This document shows, piece after piece, positions 1 to 8,545 of a stretch of 64,000 nucleotides of DNA. The DNA comes from Bacillus crepusculi (GTDB lineage: Bacteria; Bacillota; Bacilli; Bacillales; Bacillaceae), in assembly GCF_014764715.1 (NCBI RefSeq), contig NZ_JACXXE010000010.1:20340-84339 (forward strand). Reading direction: 5' to 3'. The notes below the pieces were generated by a model. The model saw only the letters and a program-made list of their open reading frames with translations, was not told the DNA's origin and did no database searches. Positions within the stretch are counted from its first letter, which is position 1; each line of letters opens with the position of its first letter. A program made the position numbers and the translations under genes.

Positions 1-12
1 AATCCTCAGAGT

Positions 13-41
13 GACCATCTTGATACGAGATGGTCTTTTTT
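13..41 (+). terminator. Rho-independent terminator of the gene left of the window
   Basis: An 8-bp perfect stem (GACCATCT / AGATGGTC) with a 7-base loop is followed by six T. It reads on the + strand, so it ends a gene lying outside the window to the left (parB or its neighbour by B. subtilis gene order, an inference). Confidence 0.75.
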
Positions 42-666
42 ATATTCTCCCCGTTATATTTTGAATAGGGGTGAAGAGAGATCGGCTTTTTTCTCTCGTC
101 CAATCCATTTGATCAATGTGAGAAAGACATTCAGAAAGTGTATTGGCCATAGACATGACAAGGTGAAGACGCGTATTTTGGAGAACGAAGTATTCCATAA
201 AGCCGCTCACGTTGACGATTCCATTAATATGAATATCTCCTACCTCTGGCAGCTCCTTTTGCACACCTGCCCCGGGCTTTAACGGTCCTTCTCCAATTTG
301 GAACGATCCTACACTTTTTACTCTTCCTAAACAGGCATCAACAGCTACAATAAACGGCTGCTTATGAGCTTGTTCAATTTCAGCAAGCTTTTCTTTTAAG
401 TTGACCGCATGCACAGGATCAGAGAGGGTTCCGTATACATGAAGCTTTTTCAAATCCAAACCTGAAAGCTTTGTTCCAACAAGCGGACCTAGAGAATCAC
501 CGGTTGAGCGGTCTGTTCCTATGCAGACGATGGCAACAGGTCTTTTTCCTGCTTTCTGAAGATGCGAGAATAAAATACTTTTCAGCTGTTGAATGGCATT
601 TGTATCCGTATGGGACACGTATTCTTTCACCCTATTTCTTAAAAAAAGACCGTTCTTGCTATTCAT
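40..666 (-). CDS. yyaC: Spore protease-like protein YyaC
   Basis: This is a DUF1256 (YyaC) family protein of 208 residues, a HybD/GPR-like putative protease found in spore formers. The family hallmark GTDRSTGDSLGPLVG sits at about residues 50-64, and VDACLGRVKSVG follows near residue 110. B. subtilis YyaC is of almost equal length. I chose the ATG at 666 (Met-Asn-Ser-Lys) rather than the upstream ATG at 714, because it has an AAGGAAGTGA ribosome binding site and matches the family start. It is transcribed opposite to its + strand neighbour. Function inside the sporulating cell is not established; protease activity is a family inference. Confidence 0.9.
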   Translation of the reverse strand: MNSKNGLFLRNRVKEYVSHTDTNAIQQLKSILFSHLQKAGKRPVAIVCIGTDRSTGDSLGPLVGTKLSGLDLKKLHVYGTLSDPVHAVNLKEKLAEIEQAHKQPFIVAVDACLGRVKSVGSFQIGEGPLKPGAGVQKELPEVGDIHINGIVNVSGFMEYFVLQNTRLHLVMSMANTLSECLSHIDQMDWTREKSRSLFTPIQNITGRI

Positions 667-744
667 AGGTCTCACTTCCTTGTCATAGTAGTTAGTAACA
701 GTATACGGAAACAAGCTTGATTCTATACCTATGAGGTGATAATT

Positions 745-1794
745 GTGTGGAAGGCTGGTTCAAGGTGGACGCTTTTAATTTTAGGAAGCTTAATAGGAGC
801 GGGATATGCTTCCGGTCAAGAAATTTGGCAGTTTTTTGGCATTGATAGTGGACTAGCTATCCTACTGTTTACATTAATGTTTATGCTGTCTACCTATGTG
901 GTGTTGAAAATCAGTTATGAGGTGCGTGCCGATCACTTTGTGCCAGTATTAGAGCGGCTTGTAGGACCATGGCTGGCTAAGGTGTATGATATTTTAATTG
1001 TTCTTTATTTATTCACGACAACGACGGTTATGATTGCCGGTGGCGGGGTTACACTTGAGATGTATCATGTGCCATTTTGGATTGGCATCGGTGCGTTTTG
1101 CTTTTTTTCATTTATGATTTTTTTCTGGGATGTGAAAGGGCTCTTATCTGTGAATGCTTTCATTATACCAATTTTGGTGGTGGGGCTCATCTATGCGTTT
1201 GTTTTTTATTATATGAATCATGATCACATGTGGAGAATTGATTTTGGGCAGCAGTACAATTGGCCAGCCAGTATTGTCTTTGCTTCTTTAAATATATTAT
1301 CTGTTGTGGCGGTGCTGTCTTCGGTTGGGAAAGAAATGAAGGGACTCGGAGAAGCAAAGATTGCGAGTATATTAAGTGGTCTGATTTTTGGTGTGATCTC
1401 TTATGTGTATAACGAAATACTGGTTGATATTTCTGGAAGTCTTTCAGCAGAGGGAATTCCTTTGTTTACAGTATTAGAGGGGGCGCCGACGTCATTGTTT
1501 GTGTTTATGACGATCGTCCTTTGTTTAGCGATTTATACGACGACAGCCGCAGGTTTATTTGGTTTATCCAGCCGAATGCTCTCTGTTGTACGAATGCCTC
1601 GCTGGTTAATTGTGTTTGTCATGCTTCTTTTGATGGCGCCTTTAACATCCCTTGGATTTGCCGATTTGATTGCTTTCTTGTATCCCATTTATAGCTTGCT
1701 CAACCTTTATTTACTCGTCTGTTTAATGCTATATCCGATTTTAAGTAAAAAGATATTTTTTCGGTCTAAAAATTATATTGATAAAACAAAATAA
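745..1794 (+). CDS. YkvI-family polytopic membrane protein
   Basis: A 349-residue integral membrane protein with about ten hydrophobic segments across the whole length. The N-terminal segment contains LIGAGYASGQEIWQFFG, typical of the YkvI family, which is distantly related to branched-chain amino acid/cation and NSS-type transporters. The substrate is unknown. I prefer the GTG at 745, which lies 6 bases after GAGGTGA, over the in-frame GTG at 736. It sits divergently from yyaC with a gap of about 80 bases holding both starts, and ends in a bidirectional terminator. In B. subtilis this slot between yyaC and ychF holds yyaD, so the gene is a local difference. Confidence 0.8.
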   Translation: MWKAGSRWTLLILGSLIGAGYASGQEIWQFFGIDSGLAILLFTLMFMLSTYVVLKISYEVRADHFVPVLERLVGPWLAKVYDILIVLYLFTTTTVMIAGGGVTLEMYHVPFWIGIGAFCFFSFMIFFWDVKGLLSVNAFIIPILVVGLIYAFVFYYMNHDHMWRIDFGQQYNWPASIVFASLNILSVVAVLSSVGKEMKGLGEAKIASILSGLIFGVISYVYNEILVDISGSLSAEGIPLFTVLEGAPTSLFVFMTIVLCLAIYTTTAAGLFGLSSRMLSVVRMPRWLIVFVMLLLMAPLTSLGFADLIAFLYPIYSLLNLYLLVCLMLYPILSKKIFFRSKNYIDKTK

Positions 1795-1821
1795 GCACTT
1801 CTCTTACAAAGAGAGGTGCTT
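1793..1821. terminator. Bidirectional terminator
   Basis: A 13-bp stem (AAGCACTTCTCTT / AAGAGAGGTGCTT, with a G-T pair) and a 3-base loop lies between convergent genes and overlaps both stop regions. A-rich sequence on the left and T-rich sequence on the right allow use in both directions. Confidence 0.7.
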
Positions 1822-2230
1822 ACTTTATTCGAATTGAATCGATGACGTCTTTGATATCGTCATATACAGGCATTTGCTGGAGACGCTGAATGCGTTCCTC
1901 TAATTCTGAGATGGCTTGCCCTTTTAAATGCTGGGATAGATGCTGTTTGACAATGGTTGTCTGGTTCAACATGTCTTCTGTTTTGGACAGTTGATACTCC
2001 AAGTGCATGCGAGTGTTTGCTAATTCGTCATGAAGCCTCATCTTCAGCAGTCGTTTTAGATCCTTTCGCTGTCCCTCTCTCCGTATAGCCTGAATGGCGG
2101 CGATTTCTTCGGGAGATTGCGATTGTGCTTGAGGTGCAGATTGATTTTCGAATACCGACATGGAGCGGCGGGCGCTCACATTTTGCAAGAAACGCTGGGC
2201 GTCACTAGGAGGTTTATTTTGATTGATCAT
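1820..2230 (-). CDS. Hypothetical coiled-coil protein, partner of the lipase-like gene
   Basis: A 136-residue hydrophilic protein I do not recognise. The first 45 residues are rich in Gln, Ser and Pro and look unstructured; residues from about 46 to the end are charged and predicted helical/coiled coil. There is no signal peptide, membrane segment or cysteine motif. The gene lies 15 bases downstream of the lipase-like gene on the same strand, with AAAGGAG before its ATG, so the two are probably one transcript and may act together. Small helical partner plus larger protein recalls secreted effector-chaperone pairs, but nothing in the sequence proves that. Confidence 0.75.
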   Translation of the reverse strand: MINQNKPPSDAQRFLQNVSARRSMSVFENQSAPQAQSQSPEEIAAIQAIRREGQRKDLKRLLKMRLHDELANTRMHLEYQLSKTEDMLNQTTIVKQHLSQHLKGQAISELEERIQRLQQMPVYDDIKDVIDSIRIK

Positions 2231-2245
2231 TTGGTGACTCCTTTC

Positions 2246-3565
2246 TTAATGAATACCCATTTGCATCGCAAGGCGTCTATCTGCCTTGGCATAGTCATCA
2301 CCCATTGTGTAGAGATGTCTTGAAAGGGTGGAAAGCTCTTGTTCATAATCTCTAAGGGTGTATAAGGCATTCAGTTGTTTTTCATGTGAATAAAAGGATG
2401 AATGAGGCTGCTCCATCCTTACTTCCTCTAACAGTGCTTCCACATCAGTATGACTTAATAAATCATAGTGGCCAAAGCCGACAAGCCCTTTGAGCTCTTG
2501 TTTTACATGGTGGACGGCTTCTTTTACACATTCATCGATTCCATCGATTTTCTCAAAGATGGTTTGTACTTCATGTTCAATAATGCTTTGTAGATCATAG
2601 GATGAATTTTTTAGTAAATGGGATTTTATGATAATTTCAAGACCGCTTTGTGCATATGCACGACCTGAATGAATTTCTTGTAAAAGCATGGCGGTAAAGC
2701 TTGTATTATGATCAAGCTGTTCATCTAAAATACGGGCGGTTCCATCAGAGTGGAATTTATATCCATTTATTTTGAATTCTCCTGAAACAAGAGCTAAAAA
2801 TGCATTCGTATCAAATGATTCGTTCCATTCTATATTCATAGATGCAAAGGCTGATTTTAAAAAGGTGTCGATTTCTCTTTGTTTGTATTTACTGGATTCT
2901 TGGACTGTCCCTTGCTGCCGAGGTGGTACAGTGTACTTGACTTGTCCAACCCCATGATCGTGACGATTGAGTAAACCTACGTAATGACTAGGCTGAATAT
3001 ATTCAGTCAATATATGTGTATATTGACCTTGCTGCGCCTTTTGCTGAATTGCAGGCGACAGGCTGCTCCATATATTTGGGCTATCAAAGGTAACGGCTTT
3101 TTTGACAGCTGGCTGTTCTGTTGCAATATAAGCACAAACAGCACCAGCAAGGGCTTGTCCAGTGAGATAGATGCCTGCATTTGGATGCTTCTGACTGATT
3201 TGCTCTATGTATTCCTTCCCTTTAAAAAAGACATGATCTTGATTGCTGTCTAGGGACTTTCTTTCAATGGGATAGGCATAATCCGTTTTGAGTAATGATT
3301 GTGCCGCGGTTTGCACATCTTGTGAAGATGCGACCTTCATTGGGTTTGGAAGCGGACAATGAAAAGCCACGATGAACTCGTCTGATTGTTCCGGCTGCAT
3401 TGTTAAACCATATAATTTATGATCGATCTTTAGAAAATCGTGGACAGTGAGTGTTTGCTGACCTACATCTATCGTATGGTGCGGCTGGTAATTATCTATG
3501 TTTCCAGCATGATCGGATATGATTTTATATTCTTTATCAGTTAATCTATCCTTTCGATTGACCAT
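2246..3565 (-). CDS. Lipase-like (alpha/beta hydrolase fold) protein without nucleophile serine
   Basis: A protein of 439 residues whose first half resembles the lipase-like DUF6792 group. At about residues 133-145 the elbow reads GIYLTGQALAGAV, where related lipases have G-x-S-x-G (LTGHSLGGA). The serine is therefore alanine, and I checked this in the DNA (codons GGA CAA GCC CTT GCT). The following TFDSPNIW keeps the Asp region. The C-terminal half, about 250-439, is helical and charged. No signal peptide. The ATG at 3565 is chosen because GAGGGAGC lies 8-9 bases before it, giving a protein 8 residues shorter than the longest frame. It leads a two-gene unit with the coiled-coil protein. A binding or structural role rather than esterase activity is inferred. 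Confidence 0.75.
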   Translation of the reverse strand: MVNRKDRLTDKEYKIISDHAGNIDNYQPHHTIDVGQQTLTVHDFLKIDHKLYGLTMQPEQSDEFIVAFHCPLPNPMKVASSQDVQTAAQSLLKTDYAYPIERKSLDSNQDHVFFKGKEYIEQISQKHPNAGIYLTGQALAGAVCAYIATEQPAVKKAVTFDSPNIWSSLSPAIQQKAQQGQYTHILTEYIQPSHYVGLLNRHDHGVGQVKYTVPPRQQGTVQESSKYKQREIDTFLKSAFASMNIEWNESFDTNAFLALVSGEFKINGYKFHSDGTARILDEQLDHNTSFTAMLLQEIHSGRAYAQSGLEIIIKSHLLKNSSYDLQSIIEHEVQTIFEKIDGIDECVKEAVHHVKQELKGLVGFGHYDLLSHTDVEALLEEVRMEQPHSSFYSHEKQLNALYTLRDYEQELSTLSRHLYTMGDDYAKADRRLAMQMGIH

Positions 3566-3859
3566 CGTACCTGCTCCCTCACATAACATTTATGCAGATA
3601 TCATAAATCAAAAAATATGGAAAAACCACAGCGTTCTACCAATAAAAACCTTTTGACCTACAGTGTTTGTGACAATATTGAAAAAAAGCGGAGTTTAAGT
3701 AACTATTGGTCACAAATAAAATGATCTAAAAGGAGGGTTTTTTCTATAAAAAAGAATAGGCTGAACGATTGAATGAGGCACTTTGTTTTGTGCATTGCCC
3801 TTCATCATCGTTTTTTTGTACAATAGATTCAATGAAGTGAGCAAGTGAGGTGAAGGCTG

Positions 3860-4066
3860 ATGGCAGACAAAGCGTTTGGGTTACATGATGTCGTTGAAAT
3901 GAAAAAGCCCCATCCATGTGGTGCCAATCGGTGGAAGGTTATTCGTTTGGGCATGGATATTCGCATTAAATGTGAAGGTTGCGGGCACAGCGTGATGATT
4001 CCAAGAAGAGATTTTGAACGAAAAATGAAGAAAATTCTTGTCAAGCATGAGGAGCCAACTGCTTAA
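3860..4066 (+). CDS. yyzM: DUF951 protein YyzM
   Basis: A 68-residue basic protein of the DUF951 family, conserved next to ychF in Firmicutes. It starts with the family pattern on short beta strands (LHDVVEMKKPHPCGANRW at about 8-25) and carries Cys20 plus a C-x-x-C pair (KCEGCGH, about 38-44), consistent with a small zinc-stabilised, OB-like fold. Function unknown. GAGGTGAAGG precedes the ATG at good distance. The terminator hairpin overlaps its last codons, so it is separately transcribed from ychF. Confidence 0.88.
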   Translation: MADKAFGLHDVVEMKKPHPCGANRWKVIRLGMDIRIKCEGCGHSVMIPRRDFERKMKKILVKHEEPTA

Positions 4067-4087
4067 GTAGGCCTCATGCTTTTTTCA
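4043..4087 (+). terminator. Terminator after yyzM
   Basis: AAGCATGAGG and CCTCATGCTT form a 10-bp stem around the yyzM stop codon, and a run of six T follows. The left arm is inside the coding sequence. Confidence 0.75.
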
Positions 4088-4282
4088 TTAAAATTGTCTT
4101 TTCTACAGAAGATCCAGAAGCAATTATCTGTTTTAAAGCATTGATTTACTCTTTTTGTTGCTGTTTCTTCTATTGAAAATGCATGATGGTTAGCTTGTCT
4201 TTTCATGTAAACCTACTTATAATTGCTCTAGGTTCATATTACGCAGTATAACGAGCACGTTTGATATAGAGGAGATGAAAGA

Positions 4283-5383
4283 ATGGCTTTAACAGCTGGT
4301 ATTGTTGGCTTACCTAACGTCGGGAAGTCAACGCTATTTAATGCAATAACACAGGCTGGGGCGGAGTCTGCTAACTATCCGTTCTGTACCATTGATCCAA
4401 ACGTCGGAATTGTAGAAGTTCCAGACGAGCGTTTACAAAAACTGACAGAATTAGTGCAACCGAAAAAGACAGTTCCAACTGCTTTTGAATTCACTGATAT
4501 TGCGGGTATTGTCAAAGGTGCATCTAAGGGTGAAGGTTTAGGGAATAAATTCCTTTCTCACATTCGTCAAGTAGATGCGATCTGTCATGTGGTGAGAGCC
4601 TTTGCTGATGATAACATTACACACGTATCAGGTAAGGTTGACCCTGTGTCAGATATCGAAACCATTAATTTAGAATTGATTTTGGCTGATTTAGAAACAG
4701 TTGAAAAGCGTTTGGCTCGTGTGAGTAAGCTTGCGAAACAAAAGGATAAGGAAGCGGTAGCTGAATTTGATATTTTGTCGAAGCTAATGCACGCATTTGA
4801 AGCTGGGAAATCGGCAAGGTCTGTAGAATTTACTGATGAGCAGCAAAAGCTTGTGAAACAGCTTCATTTACTCACATCTAAACCCGTTCTTTATGTAGCA
4901 AATGTGAGTGAGGATGAAGTAGCGGATCAGGATGGCAATGAATATGTACAGCAAATTCGTGAGTTCGCATCTGGTGAAAACGCTGAAGTCATCACCATTT
5001 GTGCGAAGATCGAGTCTGAAATTGCTGAGCTTGAAGGAGAAGAGAAGCAAATGTTTCTTGAAGAGCTTGGCATTAAAGAATCAGGGCTAGATCAGTTGAT
5101 CAGAGCAGCTTATTCTCTTCTTGGCTTAGCTACGTATTTCACAGCAGGTGAGCAAGAGGTACGCGCATGGACATTTAAAAAAGGAATGAAGGCGCCAGAA
5201 TGTGCCGGGATCATTCATACTGACTTTGAACGTGGATTTATTCGTGCCGAAACGGTGGCTTATGAGGATTTACTAGCTGGCGGAAGTATGTCTGCTGCGA
5301 AAGAGGCAGGAAAAGTTCGTTTAGAGGGTAAAGAATATGTCGTGAAAGATGGAGACGTCATTCATTTCCGTTTTAATGTATAG
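4283..5383 (+). CDS. ychF: Redox-regulated ATPase/GTPase YchF (OBG family)
   Basis: A 366-residue Obg-superfamily P-loop protein, the usual length for YchF. G1 is GLPNVGKST (about 8-16), G3-type DIAGIVKGASKGEG follows near residue 68, and the C-terminal TGS domain with EYVVKDGDVIHFRFNV ends the protein. YchF binds ATP rather than GTP because its G4 motif is altered, and it associates with ribosomes and oxidative-stress control in other bacteria. GAGGAGATG lies 7 bases before the ATG. It sits upstream of rpsF, which has its own promoter. Confidence 0.95.
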   Translation: MALTAGIVGLPNVGKSTLFNAITQAGAESANYPFCTIDPNVGIVEVPDERLQKLTELVQPKKTVPTAFEFTDIAGIVKGASKGEGLGNKFLSHIRQVDAICHVVRAFADDNITHVSGKVDPVSDIETINLELILADLETVEKRLARVSKLAKQKDKEAVAEFDILSKLMHAFEAGKSARSVEFTDEQQKLVKQLHLLTSKPVLYVANVSEDEVADQDGNEYVQQIREFASGENAEVITICAKIESEIAELEGEEKQMFLEELGIKESGLDQLIRAAYSLLGLATYFTAGEQEVRAWTFKKGMKAPECAGIIHTDFERGFIRAETVAYEDLLAGGSMSAAKEAGKVRLEGKEYVVKDGDVIHFRFNV

Positions 5384-5387
5384 GTTC

Positions 5388-5416
5388 TTGTCATAGGCCA
5401 AGTGATTTGTTATAAT
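5388..5416 (+). promoter_or_regulatory. SigmaA promoter of the rpsF operon
   Basis: TTGTCA (5388-5393), a 17-base spacer and a perfect TATAAT (5411-5416) just after ychF. It drives rpsF-ssbA-rpsR. Transcription should begin near 5423, leaving a leader of about 70 bases. Confidence 0.8.
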
Positions 5417-5422
5417 ATACAA

Positions 5423-5779
<357 letters not shown>

Positions 5780-5815
5780 ATCATTGAAATATATTTTTAA
5801 AGGTGGTCTTTCAAT

Positions 5816-6358
5816 ATGCTAAACCGTGTTGTATTGGTCGGAAGACTAACAAAAGACCCTGAGCTTCGCTACACGCCTAATGGTGCGGCTGTAGCCACGT
5901 TTACTCTAGCTGTGAATCGTACGTTTACGAATCAATCTGGAGAGCGTGAAGCCGATTTCATTAACTGTGTTACTTGGAGAAGACAAGCCGAGAACGTGGC
6001 TAATTTCTTGAAAAAAGGAAGTCTTGCCGGTGTAGACGGTCGTTTGCAGACAAGAAACTATGAAAATCAGCAAGGACAACGTGTCTTCGTGACAGAGGTT
6101 CAAGCTGAAAGTGTTCAATTTCTTGAGCCTAAGAGCGGCGGTGCTGGTTCAGGTGGATACAGCGGCGGTGGCAATAGCGGAGGCCAGTATTATGGCGGAA
6201 GCCAAAACGATCAGAATCCATTCGGAAATGAACCAAATCAAAATCCATATGGCAATCAAAACAACCAAAATCGTAATCAGGGAAATAGCTTCAATGATGA
6301 CCCATTTGCGAATGATGGTAAACCGATTGACATCTCCGATGATGATTTGCCATTCTAA
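5816..6358 (+). CDS. ssbA: Single-stranded DNA-binding protein SsbA
   Basis: A 180-residue SSB. The OB fold covers about 1-105 ([20 protein letters not shown] at the start). A Gly/Asn/Gln-rich flexible linker follows, and the conserved acidic tail ends in DISDDDLPF, the docking site for replication and repair partners. Length and tail match the essential B. subtilis SsbA rather than the shorter competence paralogue SsbB. It is co-transcribed between rpsF and rpsR; AAAGGTGG precedes the ATG. In B. subtilis this operon is also SOS-linked; no clear LexA box was identified here. Confidence 0.97.
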   Translation: MLNRVVLVGRLTKDPELRYTPNGAAVATFTLAVNRTFTNQSGEREADFINCVTWRRQAENVANFLKKGSLAGVDGRLQTRNYENQQGQRVFVTEVQAESVQFLEPKSGGAGSGGYSGGGNSGGQYYGGSQNDQNPFGNEPNQNPYGNQNNQNRNQGNSFNDDPFANDGKPIDISDDDLPF

Positions 6359-6392
6359 TTGATCTGAAAAAATGACAAAAGGAAAGGTGTGA

Positions 6393-6638
<246 letters not shown>

Positions 6639-6649
6639 GTCGTTGACTT

Positions 6650-6684
6650 AAAAGCGAGGAGCCTTGAGCTCTTCGCTTTTTTTT
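6650..6684 (+). terminator. Terminator of the rpsF operon
   Basis: A stem of AAAAGCGAGGAGC with GCTCTTCGCTTTT (one G-T pair), a short loop and a run of eight T, 12 bases after rpsR. Confidence 0.85.
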
Positions 6685-6738
6685 GAATAACATCAAATTT
6701 ATATTAACAGTAACACACAGGATAAGATTTAAATTTTC

Positions 6739-7197
6739 TCATATTTGCATTCGAGATGTATTTTTAGGTTTTTCTATATTTTTCTGATATTTGTTTAGGA
6801 ATGATTCGCTTAAGTTCGAAGGGATATAACCTAGCCGGACCTTAAGTATATTTTCTATTACATACATCTTTTTTGTGGATAATTTATATGACTGTAGTAA
6901 TTCATCTCCTTTTTGTGTCTCCTTGTGAATTTTAGACTCGAAATTTCTCTTGTAAAGGGATGTTCTTATTTTTCTAGCTTCTCTTAAAAGAAGTATCAGT
7001 TCCCATGTTGAAAATGTCATCAATTCTGGAGTGGTCATATGAAGATAAGCAGAAGTGATTTCTCTGTTTTTTACCTGGATTCTCTCTCCATCTTTCTGAA
7101 TTTGCTCTATTTTTAAATTCATATCGCAAAAATGACAAAAAAAGAATTCCTTCTCCATCTTTAGATTTGTGCCACAGTATGGACAGGTATTAGCCAT
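6739..7197 (-). CDS. Zinc-ribbon protein of unknown function
   Basis: A 152-residue protein with an N-terminal zinc ribbon built from two C-x-x-C knuckles: CPYC near residue 5 and CHFC near residue 21. The rest (about 35-152) is basic and helical (many Lys, Arg and Glu) with no membrane segment. I do not recognise a named family; single-ribbon proteins often bind nucleic acid or protein. The coding sequence is noticeably AT-rich compared with the flanking housekeeping genes. GGGGGAGAT lies close before the ATG. It is a single minus-strand gene placed between the rpsR terminator and the mhq operon, a likely later insertion. Confidence 0.7.
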   Translation of the reverse strand: MANTCPYCGTNLKMEKEFFFCHFCDMNLKIEQIQKDGERIQVKNREITSAYLHMTTPELMTFSTWELILLLREARKIRTSLYKRNFESKIHKETQKGDELLQSYKLSTKKMYVIENILKVRLGYIPSNLSESFLNKYQKNIEKPKNTSRMQI

Positions 7198-7447
7198 AAT
7201 ATCTCCCCCAAAAAATTTTCCTCTATAAGAATTTTACCAGTAAAACATTAAAAAGGAATAAACAATAATTGAATCATTATTAACAAGAGATGAGGGAAAT
7301 GAAATTATGAAGTCAATGTGAAGGGAAAGGATGCATTTCAGGTAGCGAAAGCCTATTTAAAAAGAAAAAATGGCTGCAATAATCAAGTCACAGCAGGCGT
7401 GCCATTTGCTAAGCAGGGGCTTTTTTAAGAAGAAAAAACAAAAATCG
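7198..7447. other. Non-coding stretch with a short coding-like remnant
   Basis: No intact gene is visible. Around 7329-7427 one + frame stays open for about 32 codons to a stop after GVPFAKQGLF, without start codon or ribosome binding site; it may be the tail of a lost gene. No family was recognised. Confidence 0.35.
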
Positions 7448-7476
7448 TTGACATTTATTTAAAATCATTATATCCT
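7448..7476 (+). promoter_or_regulatory. SigmaA promoter of the mhq operon
   Basis: A perfect -35 TTGACA (7448-7453), 17-base spacer and -10 TATCCT (7471-7476). The -10 coincides with the first MhqR-type operator, so a bound repressor would block polymerase. Confidence 0.65.
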
Positions 7477-7488
7477 TAATTCGAGATA
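7471..7488. promoter_or_regulatory. MhqR-type operator 1 (imperfect)
   Basis: TATCCTTAATTCGAGATA is an imperfect inverted repeat with one intact half (TCGAGATA). It resembles the known B. subtilis MhqR box (ATCT...AGAT repeat with a central AATT) and overlaps the -10 region. Confidence 0.65.
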
Positions 7489-7508
7489 AATATATTTTTT
7501 TGGTTTAA

Positions 7509-7526
7509 TATCTCGAATTCGAGATA
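7509..7526. promoter_or_regulatory. MhqR-type operator 2 (perfect palindrome)
   Basis: TATCTCGAATTCGAGATA is a perfect 18-base palindrome starting 38 bases downstream of operator 1, near the transcription start. It matches the MhqR box that MarR-family repressor MhqR binds upstream of mhqED, mhqNOP, mhqA and azoR2 in B. subtilis. The mhqR gene is not in this window. Confidence 0.8.
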
Positions 7527-7594
7527 ATATAAAGTCATGAACAAAGACATAATAAGTAGAGGCTTGTTACTTCATGATGAGGAGGACATGAGAA

Positions 7595-8545
7595 GTGAAG
7601 AAAACAGAAGGAATTCACCATATTACAGCAATTGTGGGTCATCCTCAGGAGAACGTTGATTTTTATGCAGGCGTATTAGGTCTTCGTCTTGTGAAAAAGA
7701 CCGTCAATTTTGATGATCCGGGCACATACCATTTATATTTTGGGAATGAAGGAGGGTCTCCAGGTACCATTATTACGTTTTTCCCTTGGCCGGGTGCGCA
7801 AAAGGGACAAATTGGCGCAGGTCAAGTGGGCGTGACGACATATGTCGTACCGACAGGCGCTTTCTCTTTCTGGAAGGAACGTCTTGAGCAGTTTGATATT
7901 TCTTATGAAATGGTTGAACGCTTTGGTGAAGCTTTTCTCTCATTTGAAGATCCACATGGCTTGTTGATTGAGCTTGTAGAGCGTGAGGAAGGAAAGCAAA
8001 ATGAGTGGACATTTAACGGTGTGACACCAAATGTAGCGATTAAGGGGTTTGGCGGAGCTGTTTTATTAACATCACAGCCGGAGCAAACGATGCAGCTGCT
8101 AGAGCAAACGATGGGACTTGAACGAGTCGGAGCAGAAGAGGATTATGTGAGATTCCGTTCGTTCGGGGAAATTGGCAATGTGATTGATGTGAAAGTGACA
8201 CCTGTGGCAAATGGACGTATGGGTGTTGGGGTTGTGCACCATATTGCATGGAGAGCAACAGATGATCAGGATCAATTAGATTGGCAAAGACATATTGCGC
8301 AAAGCGGGTATCAAGTGACGCCTGTGCAAGACCGAAATTACTTCAATGCCATTTATTTTAGAGAGCTTGGCGGCATATTATTTGAGATTGCGACCGATCC
8401 TCCAGGGTTTGCACACGACGAATCAGTGGAAACAATGGGTGAAGCTTTGAAACTGCCACCGCAATATGAGGCGCAGCGCAGTCAGATTGAACAAATTGTG
8501 CTGCCAATAGAGGTGAGAGAAATCAAAGGGAAAGGAGATTCGTGA
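7595..8545 (+). CDS. mhqE: Ring-cleaving dioxygenase, MhqE/MhqA type
   Basis: A 316-residue protein with two VOC (glyoxalase-fold) repeats, about 1-145 and 150-300. Metal ligand candidates are His in GIHHITAIVGH near residue 7, His in VVHHIAWRA near 215 and Glu in GILFEIATDPPGF near 265. The family opens aromatic rings of catechol- or hydroquinone-type compounds and protects against quinone stress. The start is GTG at 7595 with GAGGAGG 10 bases upstream. It leads a three-gene operon with a hydrolase and a quinone reductase, behind two MhqR-type operators. Assignment as MhqE rather than MhqA or MhqO rests on the following mhqD. Confidence 0.85.
   Translation: MKKTEGIHHITAIVGHPQENVDFYAGVLGLRLVKKTVNFDDPGTYHLYFGNEGGSPGTIITFFPWPGAQKGQIGAGQVGVTTYVVPTGAFSFWKERLEQFDISYEMVERFGEAFLSFEDPHGLLIELVEREEGKQNEWTFNGVTPNVAIKGFGGAVLLTSQPEQTMQLLEQTMGLERVGAEEDYVRFRSFGEIGNVIDVKVTPVANGRMGVGVVHHIAWRATDDQDQLDWQRHIAQSGYQVTPVQDRNYFNAIYFRELGGILFEIATDPPGFAHDESVETMGEALKLPPQYEAQRSQIEQIVLPIEVREIKGKGDS

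Noticed and set aside
3590..3610. SCC-like attB motif (ATATCATAAATC) near 3597
   Set aside because: Short A/T-rich match outside rlmH with no accessory DNA or boundary next to it; chance.
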